Of a stretch of DNA of 40,589 nucleotides, positions 32,357 to 40,485 are shown one piece after another. The notes beneath the pieces are model-generated. The model saw only the letters and a program-made list of their open reading frames with translations, did not search any database and was not told the DNA's origin. This DNA comes from Lentisphaerota bacterium (GTDB lineage Bacteria; Verrucomicrobiota; Lentisphaeria; Oligosphaerales; JABHEG01). A program made the position numbers and the translations under genes. The number at the start of each line of letters is the position of its first letter. Position 1 is the stretch's first letter. Location: the NCBI GenBank assembly GCA_018676675.1, contig JABHEG010000062.1, forward strand, positions 1-40,589. The letters are read 5' to 3'.

Positions 32357-33349
32357 ATGCCCACTATTCAGGATGCCTTCCGCGGCAAGCGTGTCATCAT
32401 CACAGGCGGACTGGGATTCATTGGTTCCAACCTCGCTCGACGCCTCGTTGCTTACGGGGCGGAGGTCCTCCTCGTCGACAGCCTGATCCCCCAGTACGGG
32501 GGCAACACATTCAATATCAACGGCATCGAGGACAACGTGCATGTCAATATCTCTGATGTCAGAGATCGTTTCGGCATGTCCGCCCTCATTCGCGACAGGG
32601 ACTTCCTCTTCAATCTGGCGGGCCAGACGAGTCATATGGACTCCATGACCGATCCACACACAGACCTGGAAATCAACTGCCGGGCTCAGTTGTCCATCCT
32701 CGAGGCATGCCGTGAGCACAACCCGGACATACGGATCGTCTTCGCGAGTACGCGGCAAATCTACGGACGTCCAGACTACCTACCGGTCGATGAGAAGCAC
32801 CTCGTCAGACCGGTTGACGTCAACGGTATCAATAAGATGGCAGGTGAATGGTACCACATTCTCTACCACAATGTCTACGGCATTCGGGCGTGCGCACTGC
32901 GTCTGACAAACACGATCGGGCCGCGCATGCGCATCAAAGACGCGCGGCAGACGTTCCTCGGGATTTGGGTCCGCTGCGTTGTTGAAGGCAAGCCGTTCGA
33001 AGTCTGGGGCGGCGAACAACGTCGGGACTTTACCTACGTTGACGATGCCGTAGATGCCTTCCTCCTTGCGGCGGCCGATGAACGGGCGCCCGGCAAGATC
33101 TTCAATCTCGGCGACGAACATGTGGTGAGTCTCCGCGACTTGGCGGACATGCTGGTCGCCACAACCAATGGGGCGTCCTACACTGTCAAGCAATTTCCGG
33201 CAGAGCGGAAGCGGATCGACATCGGGGACTACTACGGAAATTACTCCCTGATCAAGGATACCCTCGGCTGGGAACCAAAGGTCGCCTTGCCGGAAGCCCT
33301 AGCCGAAACGGTTGATTTCTACCGCGAGTTTCTTTCAGAGTACCTTTGA
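32357..33349 (+). CDS. NAD-dependent sugar-nucleotide epimerase/dehydratase
   Basis: A 330-aa extended short-chain dehydrogenase. It opens with the Rossmann motif T-G-G-L-G-F-I-G-S-N (16-25), then D41 for NAD ribose binding, N-L-A-G-Q (86-90) and S-T-R-Q-I-Y-G (131-137). The place of the catalytic Y-x-x-x-K is N156-G-I-N-K160; the Tyr is replaced by Asn while Lys remains. I recall this N-G-I-N-K form from a sub-branch of the family, so it may be normal for that branch. The C-terminal half has R-R-D-F-T-Y-V-D-D-A-V and F-N-L-G, typical of nucleotide-sugar binding. The substrate is likely a UDP-, GDP- or CDP-sugar. The ATG has TTGGAG eight bases upstream; the frame is open a little further without a better start. 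First gene of a plus-strand series; the aminotransferase follows after 36 bases. Confidence 0.85.
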   Translation: MPTIQDAFRGKRVIITGGLGFIGSNLARRLVAYGAEVLLVDSLIPQYGGNTFNINGIEDNVHVNISDVRDRFGMSALIRDRDFLFNLAGQTSHMDSMTDPHTDLEINCRAQLSILEACREHNPDIRIVFASTRQIYGRPDYLPVDEKHLVRPVDVNGINKMAGEWYHILYHNVYGIRACALRLTNTIGPRMRIKDARQTFLGIWVRCVVEGKPFEVWGGEQRRDFTYVDDAVDAFLLAAADERAPGKIFNLGDEHVVSLRDLADMLVATTNGASYTVKQFPAERKRIDIGDYYGNYSLIKDTLGWEPKVALPEALAETVDFYREFLSEYL

Positions 33350-33385
33350 GGACCAGAGACGAGCCAGCTGATAGCCCTCACCACT

Positions 33386-34531
33386 ATGGGAGATGACGTT
33401 GTGAGTAACGGAGAGTTCCTGTTGCCGGCAAATCTGATGGAAGCCTACCTGGCCCACAAAGAGGATATCGATGCCGCCGTTCACCGTGTTCTCGACAGCG
33501 GGTGGTACATCGGGGGCGCTGAGGTAACCGCCTTTGAGGAAGAGTTTGCCGCGTTCCTTGGCGTCCCGGACGCCGTTGGTGCCGCCTCCGGGACAGACGC
33601 GCTGGAACTCGCAATGCGGACTCTTGACATCGGTCCCGGAGATATCGTGGCCACTGTCTCCCACACGGCCGTGGCCACCGTGGCAGCCATCGAACTGACC
33701 GGTGCAGTACCTGTGTTCGTAGACATCGACCCGGTCACCTTCACCATGTGCCCTGAGTGTCTCCAGAAGACCCTCGAGGAAGACACAGAGAACGCGATTA
33801 AGGCCGTGATTCCCGTACACCTGTATGGACACCCGGCAGATATGCCCGCAATCTGCGAACTGGCCGCTGCTCACGGTGCCGCAGTGATCGAGGACTGCGC
33901 CCAGGCCCACGGAGCGGCGATTGGGGACACCAAGACGGGAGCATGGGGAGCGATCGGTACGTTCAGTTTTTACCCGACCAAGAATCTTGGGGCCCTCGGC
34001 GATGGCGGGGCAATCGCCACCACCCAGCCTGCCCTGGCACAGAAAGCCAAGCTGCTGCGTGAATACGGCTGGGAGGAACGCTACATCAGTGCCGTCCCCG
34101 GGATGAACACGCGGCTGGACCCGATTCAGGCAGCAATCCTCCGTGTCCGCCTCGCGGGATTGAGCGCCGACAACGGACTGCGCCGGGACATCGCGTCCGC
34201 TTACACAAAGGCCTTTGCCGGAACGTCGCTTTGCCTGCCGACAGAAGCGGATCAGGCCTATCATGTCTACCATCAGTACGTCATCAGATGCGACCGCCGC
34301 GATGAGTTGCGAGGGTTCCTGAAAGAGCAGAACATCGGCTCACTCATCCACTACCCATGCCCCGTTCACCTGCAACCGGCTTACGCCCAGCGCATCCCAT
34401 TGCCCCCGGGAGGACTGCCCAACACGGAAAAAGTCTGCCAAGACATTCTCAGCCTGCCGATCTATCCCGAAATGGGCACGGCCAACACCGATCGCGTCAT
34501 TGATGCAGTCCGCCTTTGGCTGGCAGGTTGA
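33386..34531 (+). CDS. DegT/DnrJ/EryC1/StrS-family sugar aminotransferase
   Basis: A 381-aa PLP enzyme of the fold-type I family that places an amino group on a keto-sugar nucleotide, usually from glutamate. The PLP lysine is K199 in F-Y-P-T-K-N-L-G-A-L-G-D-G-G; other marks are G-S/T-D-A-L near 71-75, E-D-C-A-Q-A-H-G-A (PLP ring aspartate) and the C-terminal H-Y-P-C-P-V-H-L-Q sugar-binding stretch. It probably uses the keto sugar made by, or related to, the preceding dehydratase. The ATG at 33386 lacks a ribosome site; a GTG at 33401 has GGGAG eight bases before it and could be the true start, removing five residues. Co-oriented with its neighbours. Confidence 0.9.
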   Translation: MGDDVVSNGEFLLPANLMEAYLAHKEDIDAAVHRVLDSGWYIGGAEVTAFEEEFAAFLGVPDAVGAASGTDALELAMRTLDIGPGDIVATVSHTAVATVAAIELTGAVPVFVDIDPVTFTMCPECLQKTLEEDTENAIKAVIPVHLYGHPADMPAICELAAAHGAAVIEDCAQAHGAAIGDTKTGAWGAIGTFSFYPTKNLGALGDGGAIATTQPALAQKAKLLREYGWEERYISAVPGMNTRLDPIQAAILRVRLAGLSADNGLRRDIASAYTKAFAGTSLCLPTEADQAYHVYHQYVIRCDRRDELRGFLKEQNIGSLIHYPCPVHLQPAYAQRIPLPPGGLPNTEKVCQDILSLPIYPEMGTANTDRVIDAVRLWLAG

Positions 34532-34648
34532 CGGCGCCTCTGTCACTTGGGGCGTCCGTCCGTTTCTGCCGCCCCTGATCTTCCCGCCCCGGAGGCCAAT
34601 TGTGACTCCAGGGCCTGTCCATGCTCAAGGAGCGAAAGCACAGTCTGC

Positions 34649-35716
34649 ATGAAGATTCTCGAGATCAACACTGAAAAGACGTGGCGTGGTGGAGAGCGTC
34701 AGACGCTCTACAATATCCAGGGCTTCATGGAGGCCGGCGTCACGGTTGAGTTGCTGGCCCGTGAAGACCATCCCCTCGCAGAGCGAACGCGCAAAATCAG
34801 CGGCACTGTCCGACCAGTTTCCGGCCACGCTGCGGCATGGGCATTTCTCTGCCGACACGGCAGAGACTACGACATTCTCCACGCCCAGACCGGCAAAGCA
34901 CAATCCCTTGCCATGCTGGCCAAACCGTGGCACCGACGCCCCGTCGTTTACACCCGACGGGTCGACTTTGTCCCGAAGGGGATCGCAACAAAGCTGAAGT
35001 ACAGGCACACCGATCACGTTGTCCCGATCACCCATCCCATAGATGACATTCTGGCAGACTTCGGAGTGCCCCGCCGAACCATCATCACCGAAATCGTTCG
35101 CGAGCGGGAACTCGATGCTGAGCGCGGGGAAGCGCTGCGACGCGAACTGGGGATCGAGGGGAAACACATCCTGGCCACGACTTCGGCACTCGCCCCCCAC
35201 AAAGATCCACTCAACATGGTCGATGCAATCGCCAAATTGGCCAAGCTTCGAGACGACTTCGTGTTTCTTCACTTCGGTGATGGTGAACTGCGGAGTGACG
35301 TCGAGAAGCGTTTGGGAGAGAGCGGCCTTGGCGATCGGTATCGCCTTATGGGATTCTACGAGAATGTGGAGGACTTCTTCGCGATCTTTGATGTGTTCGT
35401 CATGAGCTCACAGGAAGAAGGGCTTGGCAGCAGCGTCCTCGATGCATTCATCTATCGCGTCCCGGTTGTGTCAACCAATGCCGGGGGACTCAAAGAGAGC
35501 GTTGGGGACCATGGTGTACTGTGCCCCATAAAGTCACCGGAAGCCCTTGCTGACGGTATGCACCGAGTGCTTTCCGATGCCGCCCTCCGCACCGACTTGG
35601 TCGAGCGCGCTCACGCGGTAGCGCTAGACGTGCACTCGAGCGAACGGGTAACCGAGGAGTATCTCAAGCTCTTTGAGGGTATGCTGAAAACGGCGGGCAA
35701 CACGCCGGAAATCTAA
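34649..35716 (+). CDS. GT4-family (GT-B fold) glycosyltransferase
   Basis: A 355-aa retaining-type glycosyltransferase. The N-terminal lobe opens with I-N-T-E-K-T-W-R-G-G-E-R-Q-T, the typical GT4 acceptor-side glycine loop. The C-terminal lobe has F-G-D-G-E-L-R (209-215), a G-F-Y-E-N-V stretch and the donor-site E-x7-E motif in the form E257-G-L-G-S-S-V-L-D265, with Asp in place of the second Glu. No membrane helix; it would act at the inner face of the membrane or in the cytoplasm. I trimmed the frame from a TTG to the ATG at 34649; AAGGAG lies 16 bases upstream, a little far. In the 117-base gap before it I see only a weak GGGGCG/CGCCCC repeat. Donor and acceptor are unknown; the context suggests a surface glycan. 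Confidence 0.88.
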   Translation: MKILEINTEKTWRGGERQTLYNIQGFMEAGVTVELLAREDHPLAERTRKISGTVRPVSGHAAAWAFLCRHGRDYDILHAQTGKAQSLAMLAKPWHRRPVVYTRRVDFVPKGIATKLKYRHTDHVVPITHPIDDILADFGVPRRTIITEIVRERELDAERGEALRRELGIEGKHILATTSALAPHKDPLNMVDAIAKLAKLRDDFVFLHFGDGELRSDVEKRLGESGLGDRYRLMGFYENVEDFFAIFDVFVMSSQEEGLGSSVLDAFIYRVPVVSTNAGGLKESVGDHGVLCPIKSPEALADGMHRVLSDAALRTDLVERAHAVALDVHSSERVTEEYLKLFEGMLKTAGNTPEI

Positions 35717-35819
35717 CTCCGGCAAGGACGCCCCCCAGTTCAAGTAGGGATGGTTGCGCCCCACTGCACAACCCGCGTCAACAGAAGAGACTGGTGAGAC
35801 TACAGAGGGACTGAGGAGA

Positions 35820-36737
35820 ATGCAGACCAAACGGCTCGAACTCCCGGACAATTCCGCCTCCGTAACGATCGCCGAGGACTTCGGCTGCAATGCCTTTTCC
35901 TGGCAGGTGTCCGGGCGGGAACTCCTCTATACCTGTGAGGGGTTTGGTGCTGATCCCGCCGACTTCTACCACGGCGGAATCCCGCTGCTTTTCCCATCGG
36001 TTGGTCGCACATGGGACCAATCAGTGACCCCTCCCGCGCCTGACAGGTACCGGATCCATGGCCAAACCGGAGCTTGGACAATGCCATGTCACGGCATCTT
36101 GCCGTTCGGGAACTGGGACCTCGTCCGCGAAGAGACGACTCCCGACGCAGTGACCGTTGAGTACCGTTTTCACTGCGAACAAAAAGTGCTGACTGAACAG
36201 TACCCCTACAAGGTCGGCTACACGCAGAGATTCCGCCTGCGGCAGAAATCCCTCGAGATGACGGCAGTCTATGTGAACGAGGGCTCCACCCCTGCCCCGG
36301 TGGCGTTCGGCTACCACCCCTACTTCCGCCTCGAATCAGCGGTCGCGGCCCTGGAACTCCCCTGCACCGAAAGCGTTGAACTGAACGATGAGTTACTCAT
36401 TCCTTCCGGCGGCACGACCTCTTTCGGCGGCGCCCTGGACATTCGCACCGAACAGGATTGCGATGCGGTGTTCGGCGGAATCAACGGCTCTCAGGCTCGA
36501 CTTGTGGACGCTGATGCAGGCCGTGTGATCACCGTCGAGATCGACCCGGACACGGCACACATGGTCGTCTACTCCGGAGCGGACTGCCCATTCGTCTGTA
36601 TCGAACCGTGGACGGGCGGTCTGGGAGGCTATGGCTCCCTGCAGACAGCGGACTGGATTCAGAACCAGCCTGTGCCCGTGATCCAGCCCGGCGAGGAGCG
36701 ATCGTTCCTCGCTCGCTACGGGGTGGAGCCGATCTAG
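35820..36737 (+). CDS. Aldose 1-epimerase (mutarotase) family protein
   Basis: A 305-aa galactose-mutarotase-like protein, beta-sandwich fold, interconverting alpha and beta anomers of an aldose or hexose phosphate. Likely active-site residues are H91 in P-C-H-G-I-L-P-F-G, H166 in F-G-Y-H-P-Y-F and the base E262 in C-I-E-P-W-T-G, all in the family's order. No signal peptide, so it is cytoplasmic. The ATG at 35820 has GAGGGA nine bases upstream and fits the family N-terminus; the frame opens 66 bases earlier without a ribosome site. It lies 103 bases after the glycosyltransferase gene and 77 before the sulfatase gene, all on the same strand. Confidence 0.88.
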   Translation: MQTKRLELPDNSASVTIAEDFGCNAFSWQVSGRELLYTCEGFGADPADFYHGGIPLLFPSVGRTWDQSVTPPAPDRYRIHGQTGAWTMPCHGILPFGNWDLVREETTPDAVTVEYRFHCEQKVLTEQYPYKVGYTQRFRLRQKSLEMTAVYVNEGSTPAPVAFGYHPYFRLESAVAALELPCTESVELNDELLIPSGGTTSFGGALDIRTEQDCDAVFGGINGSQARLVDADAGRVITVEIDPDTAHMVVYSGADCPFVCIEPWTGGLGGYGSLQTADWIQNQPVPVIQPGEERSFLARYGVEPI

Positions 36738-36814
36738 CGGCGTCGGGCGCCACTAGCCGGCTTACCGGTGCCCTCCTACGTCAGGGCAGACGCAATCCTC
36801 CGCGGGAACACAAG

Positions 36815-38305
36815 ATGAAACCGAACATACTCGTTGTCTTTGCGGATCAAATGAGGGCCGACGCCATGGGATGTGCGGGGCACCCATGCGTGAGAACGCC
36901 GAATCTTGACCGCCTGGCCGACGACGGTGTCCGCTTTGTCAACGCCTATACCCCAGACCCGATCTGTGTGCCCGCCAGGGCATCCTTCACTACCGGCAAC
37001 TACCCGCACAAATGTACGGGATCGAAGAGCAACAGCGGTCGAATCCTCGACGACCAAATCAAGATTGCCGAGCTCTTCTCGCAGAATGGCTATGTCTCCT
37101 ACGCGTCCGGAAAACTGCACTACGTCCCCTACTCCCCCCCCGGTACGCCGCGCCTGCTCCATGGTTTCGACCACGCCGTGCTGCACGAGTCAGGGCGAAT
37201 CATCAAGAGCTTCGATCCGACCGGCAACACGCCGGGCCTCGAGGACTACCACGACTACCTCAAGACGGTAGGCTGGGGCGGCTACGAGCGCGCCCATGGC
37301 GTTGGCAACAACGATATCCATCCGGCTCCCTCACCCGTGCCTGAAGAGCACTACGTCGATACATGGATCTGCGACGAGGCCATGGCCTTCCTGGAGCAAC
37401 ACGGCCGTGACCATGCAGACAAGCCCTTTTTCATGTTCATGTCCTCGCCGAAACCCCACGCGCCCTACGATCCGCCGCGCCCCTATGACACGATGTACAA
37501 CCCGAGAGATGTGCCACCACCATTCCGGGCAGAAGAACAAGGCAAACCCAGGCGGACACCGACCAAATTCCGCGAGATGATTACCCATGGCTGGGACCTT
37601 TGGCCACCCCAGTGCCATCAAGTGGCGCGAGCTTACTATCTCGGCCAAATCACCCTTCAGGATAAACAGATAGGTCGTATGCTGTCATTCCTTGACGAGC
37701 GTGGCGCCCTCGAGAACACCATCGTGGTCTACACCGCTGATCACGGAGATCTCATGGGAGACTTCGGCTTCTTCGCGAAATGCGCATTCTACAAAGGAAG
37801 CGCCAACATCCCCTTCATTATCAGTTGGCCGAAGATCCTCCGAAAAGGCACCATTGCGGATCAGCTCGTGGGACTTCAGGATCTACTCCCTACGCTCGCA
37901 TCATTGGCCGGATTGCACCTTCCCAGGGAGGTCGACGGAATTGACCTGTCCCCACTGCTGAGAGGGGAAGAGTTCACGGAACGTGAGTTCATCGTGTCCT
38001 ACTGTCTCAGTGACCCGACCCAGCTCTATATGATCGCTGATAAACGCTTCAAGTATGCATACTCACAAGCGGGCGGAACCGAGGAACTGTATGACCTGCT
38101 GAAAGACCCGGATGAACTCCTCAATGTCGTCGGAGATCCCGGGACCGATGAGACCATCCAGACCATGCGAAAGCGCCTGGCGAACTGGGCCAGGGAGAAT
38201 GACGAGCTCAGTATCCTCGACGGGGATGAGCTGAAACGGAACGACGACAACGAGACCGCGAACGTCGAGTTCCTGCCTTCCACCATGGGGTGGCGCTGGT
38301 TCTGA
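36815..38305 (+). CDS. Type I (formylglycine) sulfatase, apparently cytoplasmic
   Basis: A 496-aa S1-family sulfatase, which hydrolyses sulfate esters. The site of formylglycine formation is C51-V-P-A-R55 (C-x-P-x-R), followed by A-S-F-T-T-G. Metal ligands are D11 and Q12 in F-A-D-Q-M-R and the late T-A-D-H-G-D-L-M-G. It begins M-K-P-N-I-L-V-V-F-A-D-Q, so mature sequence starts at once and there is no signal peptide; most planctomycete sulfatases are exported. The frame is open 207 bases further upstream but overlaps the mutarotase gene and has no signal sequence there either. It needs a formylglycine-generating enzyme or anSME, neither of which is in the window. Substrate could be a sulfated sugar taken up after lyase action; that is inference. 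Confidence 0.9.
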   Translation: MKPNILVVFADQMRADAMGCAGHPCVRTPNLDRLADDGVRFVNAYTPDPICVPARASFTTGNYPHKCTGSKSNSGRILDDQIKIAELFSQNGYVSYASGKLHYVPYSPPGTPRLLHGFDHAVLHESGRIIKSFDPTGNTPGLEDYHDYLKTVGWGGYERAHGVGNNDIHPAPSPVPEEHYVDTWICDEAMAFLEQHGRDHADKPFFMFMSSPKPHAPYDPPRPYDTMYNPRDVPPPFRAEEQGKPRRTPTKFREMITHGWDLWPPQCHQVARAYYLGQITLQDKQIGRMLSFLDERGALENTIVVYTADHGDLMGDFGFFAKCAFYKGSANIPFIISWPKILRKGTIADQLVGLQDLLPTLASLAGLHLPREVDGIDLSPLLRGEEFTEREFIVSYCLSDPTQLYMIADKRFKYAYSQAGGTEELYDLLKDPDELLNVVGDPGTDETIQTMRKRLANWARENDELSILDGDELKRNDDNETANVEFLPSTMGWRWF

Positions 38306-38392
38306 TCCACTGCCCGGCCCGGGAAAGCCCAAACCGACAAGCCCGGCTTCGGCCTCTTCAATGAGCCAAGCCACAGATCCGACACGAGCACA

Positions 38393-39844
38393 ATGCCCCA
38401 CTCCCAACAGACATCATACCTGCCCGCTCCTCCCGCAACGATCTTCCTGATTGGGGTCGGAGGCATCGGCATGAGTGGGCTGGCCCAGCTTCTCGCTCAT
38501 CTGGGGTATCGCGTTATGGGCAGCGACAGGGACGCCGATGGTCCCGGGCGCACTGTCCTGATGACCCAACTCAAGAATATTGGGATATCCATCTGCGAAC
38601 AGGATGGCGAGGAATTGCGGAAACAGCGACCCGATGCGGTTATCTATTCCTCCGCAGTTGAGAGCGACAACCCTGACCGCAAGGCCGCATCAGATCTGGC
38701 CATTCCGGAGGTCCCCCGTGCACAAGCCCTTAACGACGCGCTCAACCAGGTAGGCGGATCCCAAATCGCGATCGCCGGTTCATGTGGGAAGACGAGCGTC
38801 ACCGGCTGGGTTGCGAGTGCACTGAGGGAGCTTGGGCAACCCGTGCTTATGGTCTGTGGCGGCTTCGCCCGGGAATTCGAATCCGGCGTCCTCCCGGGGA
38901 ATTTCTTCAGCGACGAGGCCCCGTCGTGGCTGGTCTATGAAGTCGACGAAAGTGACCGCAGCCTCACAGCCTTCACACCGGACTACGGAATGGTGCTGAA
39001 TATCGGGACCGATCACCACGAACGGCACGAGCTCGTCCAACTCTTTGACGCCTTCCTCGCGAATTGCCGTGTCGGGGCGGTCACCAACGCCAACCTGGCG
39101 ACCGAACTCGCCTCTCTATCCCTGACACATCAGGTGTGTTTTGCGGACCGTGTGTCGTCGTCCCACACTACGCCCGTTCCCGGAACGGTCACTCCGACCG
39201 GCTACACATCAGCAGCAGAGGGCATCACCGTCTCAATTGCCGACATCGGTCAGATCCCTACCCGCCAGTTCGGTCCGCATTCGGCGGCCAACGCGGCGGC
39301 CGTTCTGGCACTTCTGAATATCTTACCGGGGCTACCTGCCCAGCGCACTCTCGCTGCCGCACTGAGCGCATTCCGTGGCGTTCGCCAGAGATTCGAAGTG
39401 ATTGGCCAGGCGGCGAGCGGGGGCTGGATCTACAATGACTACGCACACAACGTCGAGAAGATTGCCGCCGCAGTGCAGACCGCCCAGGAGTTGGGGCTGG
39501 GCCCGGTGAGGATCCTGTTCCAACCACACGGATACGGTCCACTCGGGTTCATGCGTGACGCGTTCCGCGAGGCATTGCCCGACATCCTGGGCCCGGGAGA
39601 CGACCTTGTGCTCCTCCCGGTCTATTACGCTGGAGGAACAACCAGTTTCTCCCCGACCTCGGCAGAAGTAGCGGCCGACTACGCTGCTGCGGGCCTTCCC
39701 GTGTCCGCCGCCCCAACCCGGGAAGCGGCCGAGGCCAGTCTCTTCTCTTCCCCCGGGAACGATGGCGTCGTTCTTGTTCTCGGAGCCCGGGATCCATCGC
39801 TGCCCGTCTGGTGTCACGAACTGTTGGCGATCGGCGACGGTTGA
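38393..39844 (+). CDS. MurC-like Mur ligase paralog
   Basis: A 483-aa three-domain Mur ligase. The N-terminal nucleotide domain begins F-L-I-G-V-G-G-I-G-M-S-G-L (18-30), as in MurC and Mpl. The ATP loop is A-G-S-C-G-K-T-S-V (128-136) in place of the usual G-T-H-G-K-T-T-T. Other marks are Y-E-V-D-E-S-D (182-188), N-I-G-T-D-H-H-E (203-210) and N-D-Y-A-H-N in the C-terminal domain. True MurC joins L-alanine to UDP-MurNAc. This copy is not in a division and cell-wall cluster but ends a series of sugar genes, and its loop departs from consensus, so it may use another nucleotide sugar or amino acid. It could also be the cell's only MurC. The ATG has no strong ribosome site. Convergent with the gene remnant at 39871, 26 bases away. 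Confidence 0.85.
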   Translation: MPHSQQTSYLPAPPATIFLIGVGGIGMSGLAQLLAHLGYRVMGSDRDADGPGRTVLMTQLKNIGISICEQDGEELRKQRPDAVIYSSAVESDNPDRKAASDLAIPEVPRAQALNDALNQVGGSQIAIAGSCGKTSVTGWVASALRELGQPVLMVCGGFAREFESGVLPGNFFSDEAPSWLVYEVDESDRSLTAFTPDYGMVLNIGTDHHERHELVQLFDAFLANCRVGAVTNANLATELASLSLTHQVCFADRVSSSHTTPVPGTVTPTGYTSAAEGITVSIADIGQIPTRQFGPHSAANAAAVLALLNILPGLPAQRTLAAALSAFRGVRQRFEVIGQAASGGWIYNDYAHNVEKIAAAVQTAQELGLGPVRILFQPHGYGPLGFMRDAFREALPDILGPGDDLVLLPVYYAGGTTSFSPTSAEVAADYAAAGLPVSAAPTREAAEASLFSSPGNDGVVLVLGARDPSLPVWCHELLAIGDG

Positions 39845-39870
39845 CGTCAGCCGTCCGCTACGCGCCGCTC

Positions 39871-40485
39871 TCAGAGCAACGACCCGACATCCGCAACAAA
39901 CACGTGACGTTTGCCCTCAATGCACGCGTTGAAGGCGACGCGTTCGAAGGCGAAATCCCAGGCAGGATGGGGATCGACACGCATCAGGCTTTTCGGGCCT
40001 GAGAGTGCTGGGAGACTGCAGATTCTGACGATGTCCCTGGCGGTCCCGTTCTGCAGGTCAATCCAGCGTATGGGGGTCGTTCCATCCCCATATGCCAACG
40101 CGCCATGCTGGTAGACATCCGTCACAATGAACCGGTCATCCGGGCGCAGCGCGGGATGCCCGGAACCGGGAATATCCGGGTGCATGGGGCGGAGACCGGT
40201 GCCGTCATGGTGCGCCGTCACGAAACGAAGCCCGTCTCCCGCAACCTTGAGATTCATCATCACGTTCTCACCGTCCGGACACCAATTCGGGTGGTGTCCT
40301 CCCTTCGACCAGTCACTGTCACTGATCGCCAGCGTGATGTCCGATCCGTCGGCCGCACACGTGACCAACATCGGCCATGGACGTTCGACTTGGTTGTGCG
40401 GCTTCCACCGGACAACGAACATCAGCCGCGTTCCCTGGAGGTTCCATTTTACGTGAAACCCATAGAACTTGAGAGTACCGAGTTC
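39871..40485 (-). pseudogene. 5'-truncated PD40/oligogalacturonate lyase-like gene
   Basis: From the ATG at 40422 the frame codes for 183 aa of beta-propeller repeats: H-H-P-N-W-C-P-D-G-E, G-H-P-A-L-R-P-D-D-R-F-I-V-T-D and D-P-H-P-A-W-D, like the second half of TolB/PD40 or PL22 oligogalacturonate lyase proteins, which are about 370-400 aa. Coding likeness continues upstream of that ATG through K-F-Y-G-F-H-V-K-W-N-L-Q-G-T-R-L to a TGA at 40486-40488, with no start codon in those 21 codons. So the gene lacks its N-terminal half. A shorter protein from the ATG is possible but would miss several propeller blades and any signal peptide. The 3' end is intact. Confidence 0.6.

Noticed and set aside
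33335..34273. 312-codon minus-strand frame
   Set aside because: Antisense to the aminotransferase gene, whose PLP lysine and aspartate motifs are intact.
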